DNA from: Ktedonobacteraceae bacterium
Lineage (GTDB): Bacteria > Chloroflexota > Ktedonobacteria > Ktedonobacterales > Ktedonobacteraceae
Assembly (NCBI GenBank): GCA_014896635.1
Contig: JADBKA010000138.1
Location: 1-12,023, forward strand
Direction of reading: 5' to 3'
Length of the DNA: 12,023 nucleotides
This document shows positions 1 to 6,303 of this stretch, one piece after another. Each line of letters starts with the position of its first letter. Position 1 is the stretch's first letter. The translations under genes and the position numbers were made by a program. The notes under the pieces are model-generated. The model searched no databases, was not told where the DNA came from, and worked only from the letters and a program-made list of their open reading frames with translations.

Positions 1-91
1 CACCACGCCTTACAAAGCGAGCAGGAACTCCCTTACCATTTGTATTGTTGCTGCCGCGATCAGCAGATGAACTGTTATGTGTTTCGTCCAT
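1..91 (-). CDS. Start of an unidentified gene running off the left edge (first 30 codons)
   Basis: A minus-strand frame opens with ATG at 91-89 and stays open to the window edge. The visible 30 residues begin MDETHNSSSADRG and are rich in Ser, Asn and Gly, then become basic (PARFVRRG). This looks like a disordered, polar N-terminus ahead of a domain that lies outside the window. A purine-rich AGAGGAG at 112-106 lies 14 bases upstream, a little far for an ideal Shine-Dalgarno site, and an extended -10 box sits at 160-168. The gene follows coaE in the same direction but is separated from it by a likely terminator, so it is probably its own unit. No family can be recognised from so few residues. 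Confidence 0.5.
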   Translation of the reverse strand, partial: MDETHNSSSADRGSNNTNGKGVPARFVRRG

Positions 92-159
92 ATGTAAGTC
101 AAAATCTCCTCTATACTCTGCCTTCTACCGGCTCAAGAATACATGATGAATCTCTGCGT

Positions 160-168
160 AGTATAGCA
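160..168 (-). promoter_or_regulatory. Possible extended -10 promoter for the gene at 1-91
   Basis: The minus strand reads TGCTATACT, an extended -10 motif (TG, one base, then TATACT). Transcription would start near 153, giving a leader of about 60 bases before the ATG at 91. I see no convincing -35 box at the usual distance, which is tolerated for extended -10 promoters. A 12-base imperfect palindrome (GGTCACGCGACC, 196-207) lies just upstream and could be an operator, but it may be chance. Confidence 0.35.
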
Positions 169-292
169 CGCAGCACCACTTTATTCCTAGTGCATGGTCA
201 CGCGACCTTTTCGAGAATGGGAAAGAGGTGGGAATACTCCATGCGCGTTAACTTGAGAGGATATTCCTTCTTTCTCAAAAGAGAAAAACAAG

Positions 293-333
293 AAAAAAAG
301 AGGTTTTCGGAGACACTCCAAAGGGGACACCTC
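293..333 (-). terminator. Likely intrinsic terminator after coaE
   Basis: On the minus strand GAGGT (333-329) pairs with ACCTC (304-300), with a small inner GGAG/CTCC stem. Seven T residues (299-293) follow immediately. It begins 28 bases past the coaE stop. A second weak hairpin, TTTCTC/GAGAAA at 271-286, lies just beyond. The outer stem is only 5 bp, so efficiency is uncertain. Confidence 0.5.
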
Positions 334-360
334 CTGGACCATCTTTTCGCTTAAAGCTTT

Positions 361-966
361 TTATGCCGGGAATTTGCGGCAGAAACGCTCGAAAGCGGCA
401 ACAACCTGGCGCCGCGTCTCTTCGATGCTGCCACCGTTGTCAATGATCTCATCAACCAGGGCTTTTCTGGCTTCGGCATCCGGTTGCGCGCGCAGGCGCG
501 CTCGCGCTTCCTCTTTGCTCAAGCCGTTGCGCGCCATCAGACGGGCCAGTTCCTGTTCTTCGGGACAGATCACCAGCCACTTGCTCTGGCAAAAGGCGGA
601 TGAGCCACCCTCCAGCAGCTTCACAGCATCAATCACGGCGATTCCACTCGCGCTGACCGCCGCCAGTTCCTCTTGCAAGGCGACACTCACAGCAGGATGG
701 ACTATGCATTCAAGGCGGCGCAGCGCCCCGGCATCCCGAAAAACGAGCACACCTAGCGCCCGACGGTCCACACTGCCATCGGGCGCCAGCATCGCCGGAC
801 CAAACTCCTGCGCCACCTGTAGCGCAACCGGCTGACCTGCGGCATACAAACGATGCACAACAGCGTCCGCGTCAATATATCGCTCAGCTCCCAGTTCTAG
901 CAACATATGCCCGACCAGCGTCTTCCCACAGGCAATGTTGCCAGTAATCCCTATCACACGCGGCAT
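361..966 (-). CDS. coaE: Dephospho-CoA kinase
   Basis: CoaE catalyses the last step of coenzyme A synthesis, ATP-dependent phosphorylation of the 3'-hydroxyl of dephospho-CoA, in the cytoplasm. The 201-residue protein has the normal family length. A P-loop GNIACGKT (residues 9-16) follows the hydrophobic strand PRVIGIT. The DAD motif (32-34) matches the catalytic Asp region, and LECIVHP corresponds to the family's RIVHP segment. The lid-like stretch LARLMARNGLSKEEARARL is also typical. The usual PLLFE strand is here VKLLEGG, a mild divergence. The ATG at 966 has AAGGAG 11 bases upstream, and a promoter at 1015-1043 fits a short leader. It appears monocistronic, with a terminator at 293-333. 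Its identification is secure. Confidence 0.93.
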   Translation of the reverse strand: MPRVIGITGNIACGKTLVGHMLLELGAERYIDADAVVHRLYAAGQPVALQVAQEFGPAMLAPDGSVDRRALGVLVFRDAGALRRLECIVHPAVSVALQEELAAVSASGIAVIDAVKLLEGGSSAFCQSKWLVICPEEQELARLMARNGLSKEEARARLRAQPDAEARKALVDEIIDNGGSIEETRRQVVAAFERFCRKFPA

Positions 967-1014
967 TAAGATAGAAGCTCCTTAAAAACTGGCTCTTCTT
1001 TTCTCCTCTCCCAT

Positions 1015-1043
1015 ATCTTACCGGCTGATCGTAAGATTGGCAA
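1015..1043 (-). promoter_or_regulatory. coaE: Sigma-70-like promoter of coaE
   Basis: On the minus strand a -35 box TTGCCA (1043-1038) and a -10 box TAAGAT (1020-1015) are separated by exactly 17 bases. The predicted transcription start near 1008 gives a leader of about 42 bases before the coaE ATG at 966. Match and placement are good; activity is inferred. Confidence 0.55.
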
Positions 1044-1106
1044 GGCCAGGCGGGCAGCCTCATCAGTCAAGCGAGACAAGGAAGAACTTCTATTCTGCGC
1101 GCCGCG

Positions 1107-1859
1107 CTATTTGAGCAAGACTGCAGCGGATTCGGGCGTGAAGGCGCGAGCACGGCGGGGCGCTAGTCGCGGCTCAGTAGAGGAGACAAGCGCAGGCCGG
1201 TGTAATTCAACCTGGATGCCGTCAAGAAACTGGCCGCCTAGAAAAGCTTCGATACTGTGAATTGTGTGCAGCTCACGCTCGTCGTGGGCCAAAAGACGGA
1301 GCACAGCGGGAAGCTCCTGGCCTGCTTCGAGCCAGAGTTGCTCGCCGGGTTTGAGGGCGCGATGTTCTGCTACCAGGCGCGCCGAGATGCCATCTGGCAG
1401 TTCGCCCTTGAAAGCGAAAGTAAAGGGCGCCGCTCGCCCGGTCGGGTTACCAACGTGGAAAGGAATGCTCCAGATGTGCTGCTCTGCCGGGGATTCGATG
1501 ACATACAGATTACGTCCAGCACGCAACGGCTGAGGAAGTGTCTCGATGAAGAGTGCGGCCCGTACGCAACGATGCCCGCCTTCAGTCGGGGTCCACTCGA
1601 CTGTGACCTCTTCAATGTATTCAGGATCGGGCGGCAAGCGGAAAGGGCCGAGTGGCGGTAGGGATTCCCAGGCCATACCCATGCCGAAGCGTGCAATTTT
1701 CATCTCCACGCGCTGGACTACAAGCGGCTCAGTGCCAGGATTGTTCAGGCGCATCATCAGCCTGGTGGGAACGCCAACCTGGGGCGGATTCGGCTCAACG
1801 GCAATATCTCTGCTGGCATAGGGGTGGGGATGCATACGGCCAATCTGCATCGGCTTCAT
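1107..1859 (-). CDS. Conserved-looking protein with two Ig-like beta-sandwich domains, function unknown
   Basis: The 250-residue product is not one I can name. Residues about 16-122 resemble a CARDB/Ig-like beta-sandwich: PNPPQVGVPTRLMMRLNNPG opens it, and WTPTEGGHRCVRA closes it in the way CARDB-type repeats do. Residues about 128-222 look like a second sandwich (SIPFHVGNPTGRAAPF, then LKPGEQLWLEAG). The last 20 residues are basic. There is no signal peptide or membrane segment, so unlike most such domains it is probably cytoplasmic. The frame is open up to 1913, but I choose the ATG at 1859: it has AGGAGG at 8-base spacing, and the TATAAT at 1918-1923 would put the transcription start at about 1911, making the upstream ATG nearly leaderless. 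Adhesive or scaffolding roles are only guesses. Confidence 0.75.
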   Translation of the reverse strand: MKPMQIGRMHPHPYASRDIAVEPNPPQVGVPTRLMMRLNNPGTEPLVVQRVEMKIARFGMGMAWESLPPLGPFRLPPDPEYIEEVTVEWTPTEGGHRCVRAALFIETLPQPLRAGRNLYVIESPAEQHIWSIPFHVGNPTGRAAPFTFAFKGELPDGISARLVAEHRALKPGEQLWLEAGQELPAVLRLLAHDERELHTIHSIEAFLGGQFLDGIQVELHRPALVSSTEPRLAPRRARAFTPESAAVLLK

Positions 1860-1867
1860 GTGATGTT

Positions 1868-1873
1868 CCTCCT
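1868..1873 (-). promoter_or_regulatory. Shine-Dalgarno site that decides the start at 1859
   Basis: The minus strand carries a perfect AGGAGG at 1873-1868, eight bases before the ATG at 1859. No comparable site precedes the upstream in-frame ATGs at 1913 and 1892, so the shorter 250-codon form is preferred. Confidence 0.7.
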
Positions 1874-1917
1874 GTTCTAGTTGAGATAACATGTGTCGCG
1901 CGTTCAGCGACATGCTT

Positions 1918-1947
1918 ATTATATCCCACCAGTCCGAGCCTCGTCAG
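1918..1947 (-). promoter_or_regulatory. Promoter of the two-domain beta-sandwich gene
   Basis: The minus strand has a consensus -10 TATAAT (1923-1918) and a -35-like CTGACG (1947-1942) with an 18-base spacer. The expected start near 1911 gives a leader of about 52 bases to the ATG at 1859. The -10 is perfect; the -35 matches four of six positions. Confidence 0.55.
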
Positions 1948-2155
1948 GCAGATTGAACATCCCACCCCTGCGCAAGCGAGCGATTATGCAGGGCTACAGC
2001 AGCATAACAGAGAGAATGCAGCCTGCCAGCGCCCGCCCCGTCTGAAAACGCCTTCGCCCCAGATTCGCTTCCGGCATCGAAACTCGTCACAGGCAGGGTC
2101 TATCCATCACAGTCTAGCAGACAAGCTGTCGTAATGTCGCCCTGACATATGTTCG

Positions 2156-2797
2156 TCACTGCGTGAGTATGCTTGCTCCTTCAATCATCTGAAGGCTGAT
2201 GATCTCGTACGCCTCTTCCCAGGCTTCCTGTATCTCAGGCGTAAAACGAGAGCCGAGATAATCATGAAGTGTTTCGAGCAAAACTGCGCCCACCAGGGTA
2301 TAATGCTCTGTTTTAGCTCCATATTTTTTATGCTTGCTGCCAAGATGCTGAAGGACAGGAGTGAGATTCTCGCCACGCTCAACTCCCGCCACCACTGTCG
2401 CCAGAGTCGCCATCAACGCCCCTTGCTGGCGGCGCATATCTGTCCTGGCGAAGAGCGCCCGCGTTTCAGGGTATTCCTCAAAGAGTCGCTCATAGAAACT
2501 GCGGGCAAACGCTTCTTTATAAGGGGCGATCATCGCAAAGCTTTCTTTCAACAGTGTTTTGTTCATGACCAGCACTTTCCTTTCACTACGTAATCTAATG
2601 CAATCAACCTGCCGTAATTCAGAAATGACTGTTTCAACGAGAGGAAGGGGTTTGTGAAGTAACGTGGCTATACGTTGCGTATCACGCCGGCCATCCGCCA
2701 GCCAGAAGACCTGCCGATGAATGCGCTGCCACGCCTGCGTATCTACGCTGAGGTACGCATTGCGCTCCGGCACATGTACCTGCTTTTGTAGTTGCAT
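2156..2797 (-). CDS. Winged-helix-like segment fused to a bacterial single-domain globin
   Basis: The product is 213 residues. Residues about 80-213 form a haemoglobin of the Vitreoscilla/flavohaemoglobin type. Tyr102 in SFYERLF matches B10, Phe116 in RALFA matches CD1, Gln124 matches E7, and His156 in GSKHKKYG matches the haem-ligating F8 proximal His, followed by HYTLVG and a C-terminal AWEEAYEII helix. There is no FAD/NAD reductase domain, so it is not a complete flavohaemoglobin. Residues about 13-70 (HRQVFWLADGRRDTQRIATLL and after) resemble winged-helix segments that carry a DGRR turn. Oxygen, NO or redox sensing or NO detoxification is inferred. The frame opens at 2836, but the ATG at 2797 is preferred: AGGAGG (2814-2809) lies 11 bases from it and only 2 from the ATG at 2806. 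A promoter lies at 2847-2876. Confidence 0.85.
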   Translation of the reverse strand: MQLQKQVHVPERNAYLSVDTQAWQRIHRQVFWLADGRRDTQRIATLLHKPLPLVETVISELRQVDCIRLRSERKVLVMNKTLLKESFAMIAPYKEAFARSFYERLFEEYPETRALFARTDMRRQQGALMATLATVVAGVERGENLTPVLQHLGSKHKKYGAKTEHYTLVGAVLLETLHDYLGSRFTPEIQEAWEEAYEIISLQMIEGASILTQ

Positions 2798-2846
2798 AAG
2801 AAACATAACCTCCTCACACGTTTCACACATCATCAAGATAGAGTAT

Positions 2847-2876
2847 AGTATAATATAGACACGATAAGTTCGTCAT
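2847..2876 (-). promoter_or_regulatory. Likely promoter of the globin gene
   Basis: In an AT-rich stretch the minus strand shows ATGACG (2876-2871), an 18-base spacer and TATACT (2852-2847). A second TATACT overlaps at 2847-2842, so the exact -10 is ambiguous. Transcription starting near 2840 would make the ATG at 2836 almost leaderless and supports the ATG at 2797. Confidence 0.45.
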
Positions 2877-2973
2877 AAAAAAGCAGTAAAGAATCCATTA
2901 ATATTTTACGGACCATCCAAACGTATATTATGTCACCTTACTAGAAGTAGAGCTTTTTATTACACAAGCCTCA

Positions 2974-3019
2974 GAAAAGAAAAGGGGGAAGCCTTCCCAT
3001 CATGTGGGAGTAGCTTCCC
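2974..3019 (-). terminator. Intrinsic terminator of the Lon-like protease gene
   Basis: On the minus strand GGGAAGC (3019-3013) pairs perfectly with GCTTCCC (2992-2986). An inner CCCA/TGGG stem (3008-3005 with 2999-2996) extends the hairpin. The minus strand then reads CCTTTTCTTTTC, a T-rich tail. It lies about 80 bases past the protease stop and before the globin promoter, so it separates the two genes. Confidence 0.65.
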
Positions 3020-3097
3020 GCCAGATTCATCATGTTAATCATATTCACCGTTTACGGGCAATATAGGCCAGACGGTGTGCAGTGCAGGGTGGAGCAG

Positions 3098-5551
3098 CTA
3101 TCGCTCGCCCGGCAGGTTGGTCTCGTTGCGGCCACTCTCGGCGGTGAAGGAGCGCAGGCGTTCGGCATAGCTGCGCAGGCGGTCTTCGACCAGGCGATGC
3201 ACTGTTCCTTCGGGGTACTGTCCATCGGAACCACGCCGTCCCGCCGGGCGTCCTGTGAGGAGTTCGATCCCCTCGTCGATGGAATGTACCGCCCAGACAT
3301 GAAACTGGCCGGCCCGCACGGCGTCGATCACCTCATCATCAAGCATCAGATTCGGCACATTTGCCGCCGGGATGATCACGCCCTGCTCGCCATTGAGGCC
3401 TTTTGCCTTGCAGACAGCGAAAAATCCCTCGATTTTGGTTGTGACACCGCCGACGGCCTGAATCTCACCATGCTGATTGACCGAGCCGGTAACGGCGATG
3501 CTCTGGCGCAGCGGCAGCCCGGAGAGCGCCGACAGCAGCGCATAGAGTTCGGTTGATGAGGCAGAATCGCCCTCAACCTCGTCGTAGGATTGCTCAAACG
3601 TGATGGTAGCACTGACTGCCAGCGGATACTGCTGGCCGTACTGGCCGGCCAGGTAGCCAGAGAGGATCAGGAAGCCTTTCGAGTGGATCGGACCCGACAG
3701 CTTGATTTCGCGCTCGATGCTCTGGACCGAACCGCGACCCAGGGAAACGCGGGCGCTGATACGCGAGGGTCTGCCAAAGGTATAACTGCCGAGGTCGATC
3801 ACTGCCACGCCGTTGACCTGGGCCTCTCTGGCGCCGGCGGTGTCGATCATGATGGTGCCGTTGTCGATCATCTCCTGGATCTGCTCTTCGACGAGGTTGG
3901 AGCGGAATTGCCTCCGCTCAATGGCCTGCTTCACGTCATCCGCCTGCACCAGCTCATGCCCGGCCTTGCCGGCCCAGTAATTCGCTTCACTCACCACGTC
4001 GGCAATATCACGCAGGCGGCTGGAAAGCTTGCGCTGATCCTCGCTCAGTCGCGCGCCATGTTCGATCACGCGGGCCATCGCCTCGCGGCTGAAGTGACGC
4101 AGATTCTCCTCACGCACGCGCCGCCCGATAAAAGCCACATAGTTGTTGACGTGTTCATCGCTCCAGTGCATATCCGGCGCGAAGTCGGCTTTGACTTTGA
4201 ACAGTTCCTGAAAGTCGGGATCGAGCCGGTAGAGCAGGTAGTAGACATCCGGCGGGCCGATCAGAATCACCTTGACGTCGAGAGGAATCGGCTCAGGCCG
4301 CAGACGTTCGGTGGGCAGGGCCGTGTATTGCTCTCCCAGGTTCTCGATAGCGACTTCGCCGCAGATGAGGGCGCGCTTGAGAGCCTCCCAGGCAAACGGG
4401 GCGCTCAGCACATCCAGGACATGTAAAATAAGAAAGCCACCGTTGGCCCGCTGGAGCGCCCCCGGCCTGACCTGGCGGAAATCGGTGATCATGGCGCCAA
4501 AGGTAGCACGATAGTCGATGCGGCCAATCAGGTTGTAGTAGGTCGGATTGCGCTCGACAACAACCGGCGCGCCTTTGAGACTGTTATTGTCAACGAAGAC
4601 GTTGACACCGTAGCGAGCCAGGTGCTCCTCACGCCGCATCGCTGCGAGATTACTGAGGACGGCAGCCTGCTGTCCTTCGCCTTCGCTCCCGCCGCGAAAA
4701 TCGTCGAGATGCTCCGGCAGGTCGTTTTTGATCTGATCCAGGTACGCCAGCACTTCTGGCTGGTCACTGTAGCTCTCATGAAGTTCGTCAAGATGCGGGC
4801 CAGCGGCAAAAAGCGCTACATCGCGGTCCAATTGTCGTACTCGTTCGGTTGCTTCCTTCTGTAAGAGGCGAATCTTGCGCAGGGTCTCGGCGGTCCGTTC
4901 CTGGACGGTATGGCTGCGCTGCTCAAGCTCCTGCCGGGTCTGAGCGGGCAGGCGCCGGAACTCTTCATCGGAGAGTGGTTGCCCCCGGCTGAGAGGCACA
5001 GTCACGATGCCCGCCGGGGTCATCTCCAGAGCGAAGCCCTGTTCACGTGCGAAAGTCTGGAGTTGATCGAAGAGGGCGTCTCGTTGTTGCGTCAGTTCGG
5101 AGAGAGCCTGGCGGCGGCGGCGCTCGTAGTCTTCGCTCTCGAAGGCGCGTGGAATGTCACGCTGAGCCGCTTCCAAAAAATTATCGAGGTCAGCCGCAAA
5201 CTTGCGTCCCCGGCCTGCCGGCAAGCGGATCGCATTGGGTCGATCAGGGTGGGCAAAGTTGTAAACATATACCCAGTCCGGCGGCGTGGGCCGTGTAGGA
5301 GCAAACTGTTGCAGGAAATCGTGGACGGTACGTTCACGCCCTGAGCCGGCGGAACCGGCCACAAAGAGGTTATAGCCAGGAGCGCCAATCTCCAGGCCAA
5401 AAGCCAGCGCATCAACCGCGCGTGGCTGACCAATAGTGCCTTCGAGCGGTGCAACGTCGGCGCTGGTCGAGGGCAGCCTGGCAGGATCAACGCGGCGGCG
5501 GAGTTGTTCCGGCGTGACCGCAAGCTGTGCGCTGAGAGTTTCTGTCACCAT
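3098..5551 (-). CDS. Lon-like ATP-dependent protease (AAA + S16 domain, YcbZ/LonB-like)
   Basis: The 817-residue protein belongs to the predicted ATP-dependent protease family that includes E. coli YcbZ. It has no membrane segment and is probably a cytoplasmic degradation machine. A nucleotide-binding loop lies at 66-75 (GSAGSGRERT), a charged helical insertion at about 120-300, and the rest of the AAA core around 340-480 (GGFLILHVLD, VKVILIGPPD). The C-terminal S16 peptidase spans about 575-770. Catalytic Ser663 is in EGDSASSTE, corresponding to Lon GPSAG, and Lys706 is in GGVTTKIEG, corresponding to the Lon GGLKEK Lys. Two oddities: the Walker A Lys is Arg72, and the expected Walker B Asp region reads ILHVLD. 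The ATG at 5551 has AAGGAG only 3 bases upstream; the adjacent GTG at 5548 is better spaced. It is a stand-alone unit with promoter 5682-5711 and terminator 2974-3019. Confidence 0.92.
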   Translation of the reverse strand: MVTETLSAQLAVTPEQLRRRVDPARLPSTSADVAPLEGTIGQPRAVDALAFGLEIGAPGYNLFVAGSAGSGRERTVHDFLQQFAPTRPTPPDWVYVYNFAHPDRPNAIRLPAGRGRKFAADLDNFLEAAQRDIPRAFESEDYERRRRQALSELTQQRDALFDQLQTFAREQGFALEMTPAGIVTVPLSRGQPLSDEEFRRLPAQTRQELEQRSHTVQERTAETLRKIRLLQKEATERVRQLDRDVALFAAGPHLDELHESYSDQPEVLAYLDQIKNDLPEHLDDFRGGSEGEGQQAAVLSNLAAMRREEHLARYGVNVFVDNNSLKGAPVVVERNPTYYNLIGRIDYRATFGAMITDFRQVRPGALQRANGGFLILHVLDVLSAPFAWEALKRALICGEVAIENLGEQYTALPTERLRPEPIPLDVKVILIGPPDVYYLLYRLDPDFQELFKVKADFAPDMHWSDEHVNNYVAFIGRRVREENLRHFSREAMARVIEHGARLSEDQRKLSSRLRDIADVVSEANYWAGKAGHELVQADDVKQAIERRQFRSNLVEEQIQEMIDNGTIMIDTAGAREAQVNGVAVIDLGSYTFGRPSRISARVSLGRGSVQSIEREIKLSGPIHSKGFLILSGYLAGQYGQQYPLAVSATITFEQSYDEVEGDSASSTELYALLSALSGLPLRQSIAVTGSVNQHGEIQAVGGVTTKIEGFFAVCKAKGLNGEQGVIIPAANVPNLMLDDEVIDAVRAGQFHVWAVHSIDEGIELLTGRPAGRRGSDGQYPEGTVHRLVEDRLRSYAERLRSFTAESGRNETNLPGER

Positions 5552-5681
5552 TCACTCCTTTCCCGATCCTCCTGGAACAATGGCCACAATCAGATTGCCA
5601 CTTACCTGCCTTACCCATGTCCAGCAGGGATCTTCGCCGGGCCAGCACTTCTGTATAGTTTTCTCCTACCCGGCTCTCTCC

Positions 5682-5711
5682 ATTGTATTCACAACGCAGT
5701 TGCGCTATCAA
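5682..5711 (-). promoter_or_regulatory. Promoter of the Lon-like protease gene
   Basis: The minus strand carries TTGATA (5711-5706), an 18-base spacer and TACAAT (5687-5682). Each box matches five of six consensus bases. The start near 5675 leaves a leader of about 124 bases. No CIRCE-like inverted repeat or other heat-shock operator is visible nearby. Confidence 0.6.
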
Positions 5712-5752
5712 GCCCGGTCGGGGAGGTCCAGGGACAGCAGCTCCCCACTGCA

Positions 5753-5782
5753 CTGGCATATTTTGCGCTTCTGGACTACAAT
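5753..5782 (+). promoter_or_regulatory. Possible promoter of the small Cys-rich gene
   Basis: The plus strand has CTGGCA (5753-5758), 18 bases, then TACAAT (5777-5782). Transcription would begin near 5790, about 46 bases before the ATG at 5836. It stands back to back with the protease promoter, 41 bases away, so a shared regulator is possible. The -35 match is modest. Confidence 0.45.
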
Positions 5783-5835
5783 TTATATCGTAGAACGACT
5801 TGATCTTGAAATTTCCAGGGAGGAGAAAAAAATAT

Positions 5836-6105
5836 ATGAGCCAGATATTCTCTGCACACGAGTCGCCATCACTGCTCATTGTTACTGAGACGTGTCGTCA
5901 GGCCGGGCATGAAACAGCCACCGCAGAACGCGAAGGCGGGGAAGGTCCGCTGGAGATCTGCGTGACCTGCACCGAACAATGGGGACGCCTCGATGGCTTG
6001 CGTAGCTGGCAGGAACACTGTCCCTGCTGCTTCTCGCAGGCACACCCGCATGGGCTGGCGGACCTCGGCATCACGGCCCAGATTCTCTCTACCCATCACG
6101 GGTAA
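5836..6105 (+). CDS. Small Cys-rich, zinc-ribbon-like protein, function unknown
   Basis: This 89-residue product has no family I recognise. Its centre holds two cysteine pairs, CVTC (Cys42, Cys45) and HCPCC (Cys62, 64, 65), 16 residues apart, with flanking His (61, 70, 72). This spacing suits a treble-clef or zinc-ribbon fold binding one Zn ion. There is no signal peptide. The ATG at 5836 is chosen because AGGGAGGAG (5817-5825) lies 10 bases upstream; the frame also extends to a TTG at 5800 without such support. A promoter-like pair precedes it and a terminator follows at 6167-6201, so it is probably a single-gene unit divergent from the protease. A small regulatory or adaptor protein is the most that can be inferred. 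Confidence 0.7.
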   Translation: MSQIFSAHESPSLLIVTETCRQAGHETATAEREGGEGPLEICVTCTEQWGRLDGLRSWQEHCPCCFSQAHPHGLADLGITAQILSTHHG

Positions 6106-6166
6106 GAGAGCAAAATTGACCTCGCGTTTGTGATAAACTGAAGAGGGGTTCAGGAGGACCGGCGGG

Positions 6167-6201
6167 GCCTCCGCCATAGATGGTGAGGCTATAGCTTTTT
6201 T
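6167..6201 (+). terminator. Intrinsic terminator after the small Cys-rich gene
   Basis: GCCTC (6167-6171) pairs with GAGGC (6185-6189). After a bulged C, GCCA (6173-6176) pairs with TGGT (6181-6184), closed by the loop TAGA. Six T residues (6196-6201) follow after TATAGC. It lies about 60 bases past the stop. Its position upstream of the GH3 gene at 6304 also makes it a possible attenuator if transcription continues through. Confidence 0.55.
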
Positions 6202-6202
6202 G

Positions 6203-6231
6203 TCTTTCTCCTTCGAGAGAGGGGAGAAAGA
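6203..6231 (+). other. Perfect 9-bp hairpin in the leader of the GH3 gene
   Basis: TCTTTCTCC (6203-6211) pairs perfectly with GGAGAAAGA (6223-6231) around an 11-base purine-rich loop. It overlaps an alternative pairing, GAGGGA (6230-6235) with TCCCTC (6244-6249). It lacks a clean T-run, so it is not called a terminator. No properly spaced promoter for the GH3 gene was found between here and 6304; a TTGACC at 6116-6121 has no matching -10 box. Confidence 0.4.
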
Positions 6232-6303
6232 GGGATATCTCTCTCCCTCACCTTTTAAACGGGTTTGCCGTGAAACAAAAGGCAGGCAGGAAGGATTCTC
6301 TTT

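Noticed and set aside
40..354. Plus-strand open frame of 104 codons
   Set aside because: No Shine-Dalgarno site, unusual composition with no recognisable motif. It overlaps the coaE terminator and the start of the minus-strand gene at 1-91.
2156..2836. 226-codon form of the globin protein
   Set aside because: The ATG at 2836 has no good ribosome site and lies at about the predicted transcription start; AGGAGG at 2809-2814 supports 2797.
3590..4426. 278-codon plus-strand frame opposite the protease gene
   Set aside because: It lies wholly inside the well-supported protease and reads as low-information antisense of it; no start signals. High GC creates such frames.
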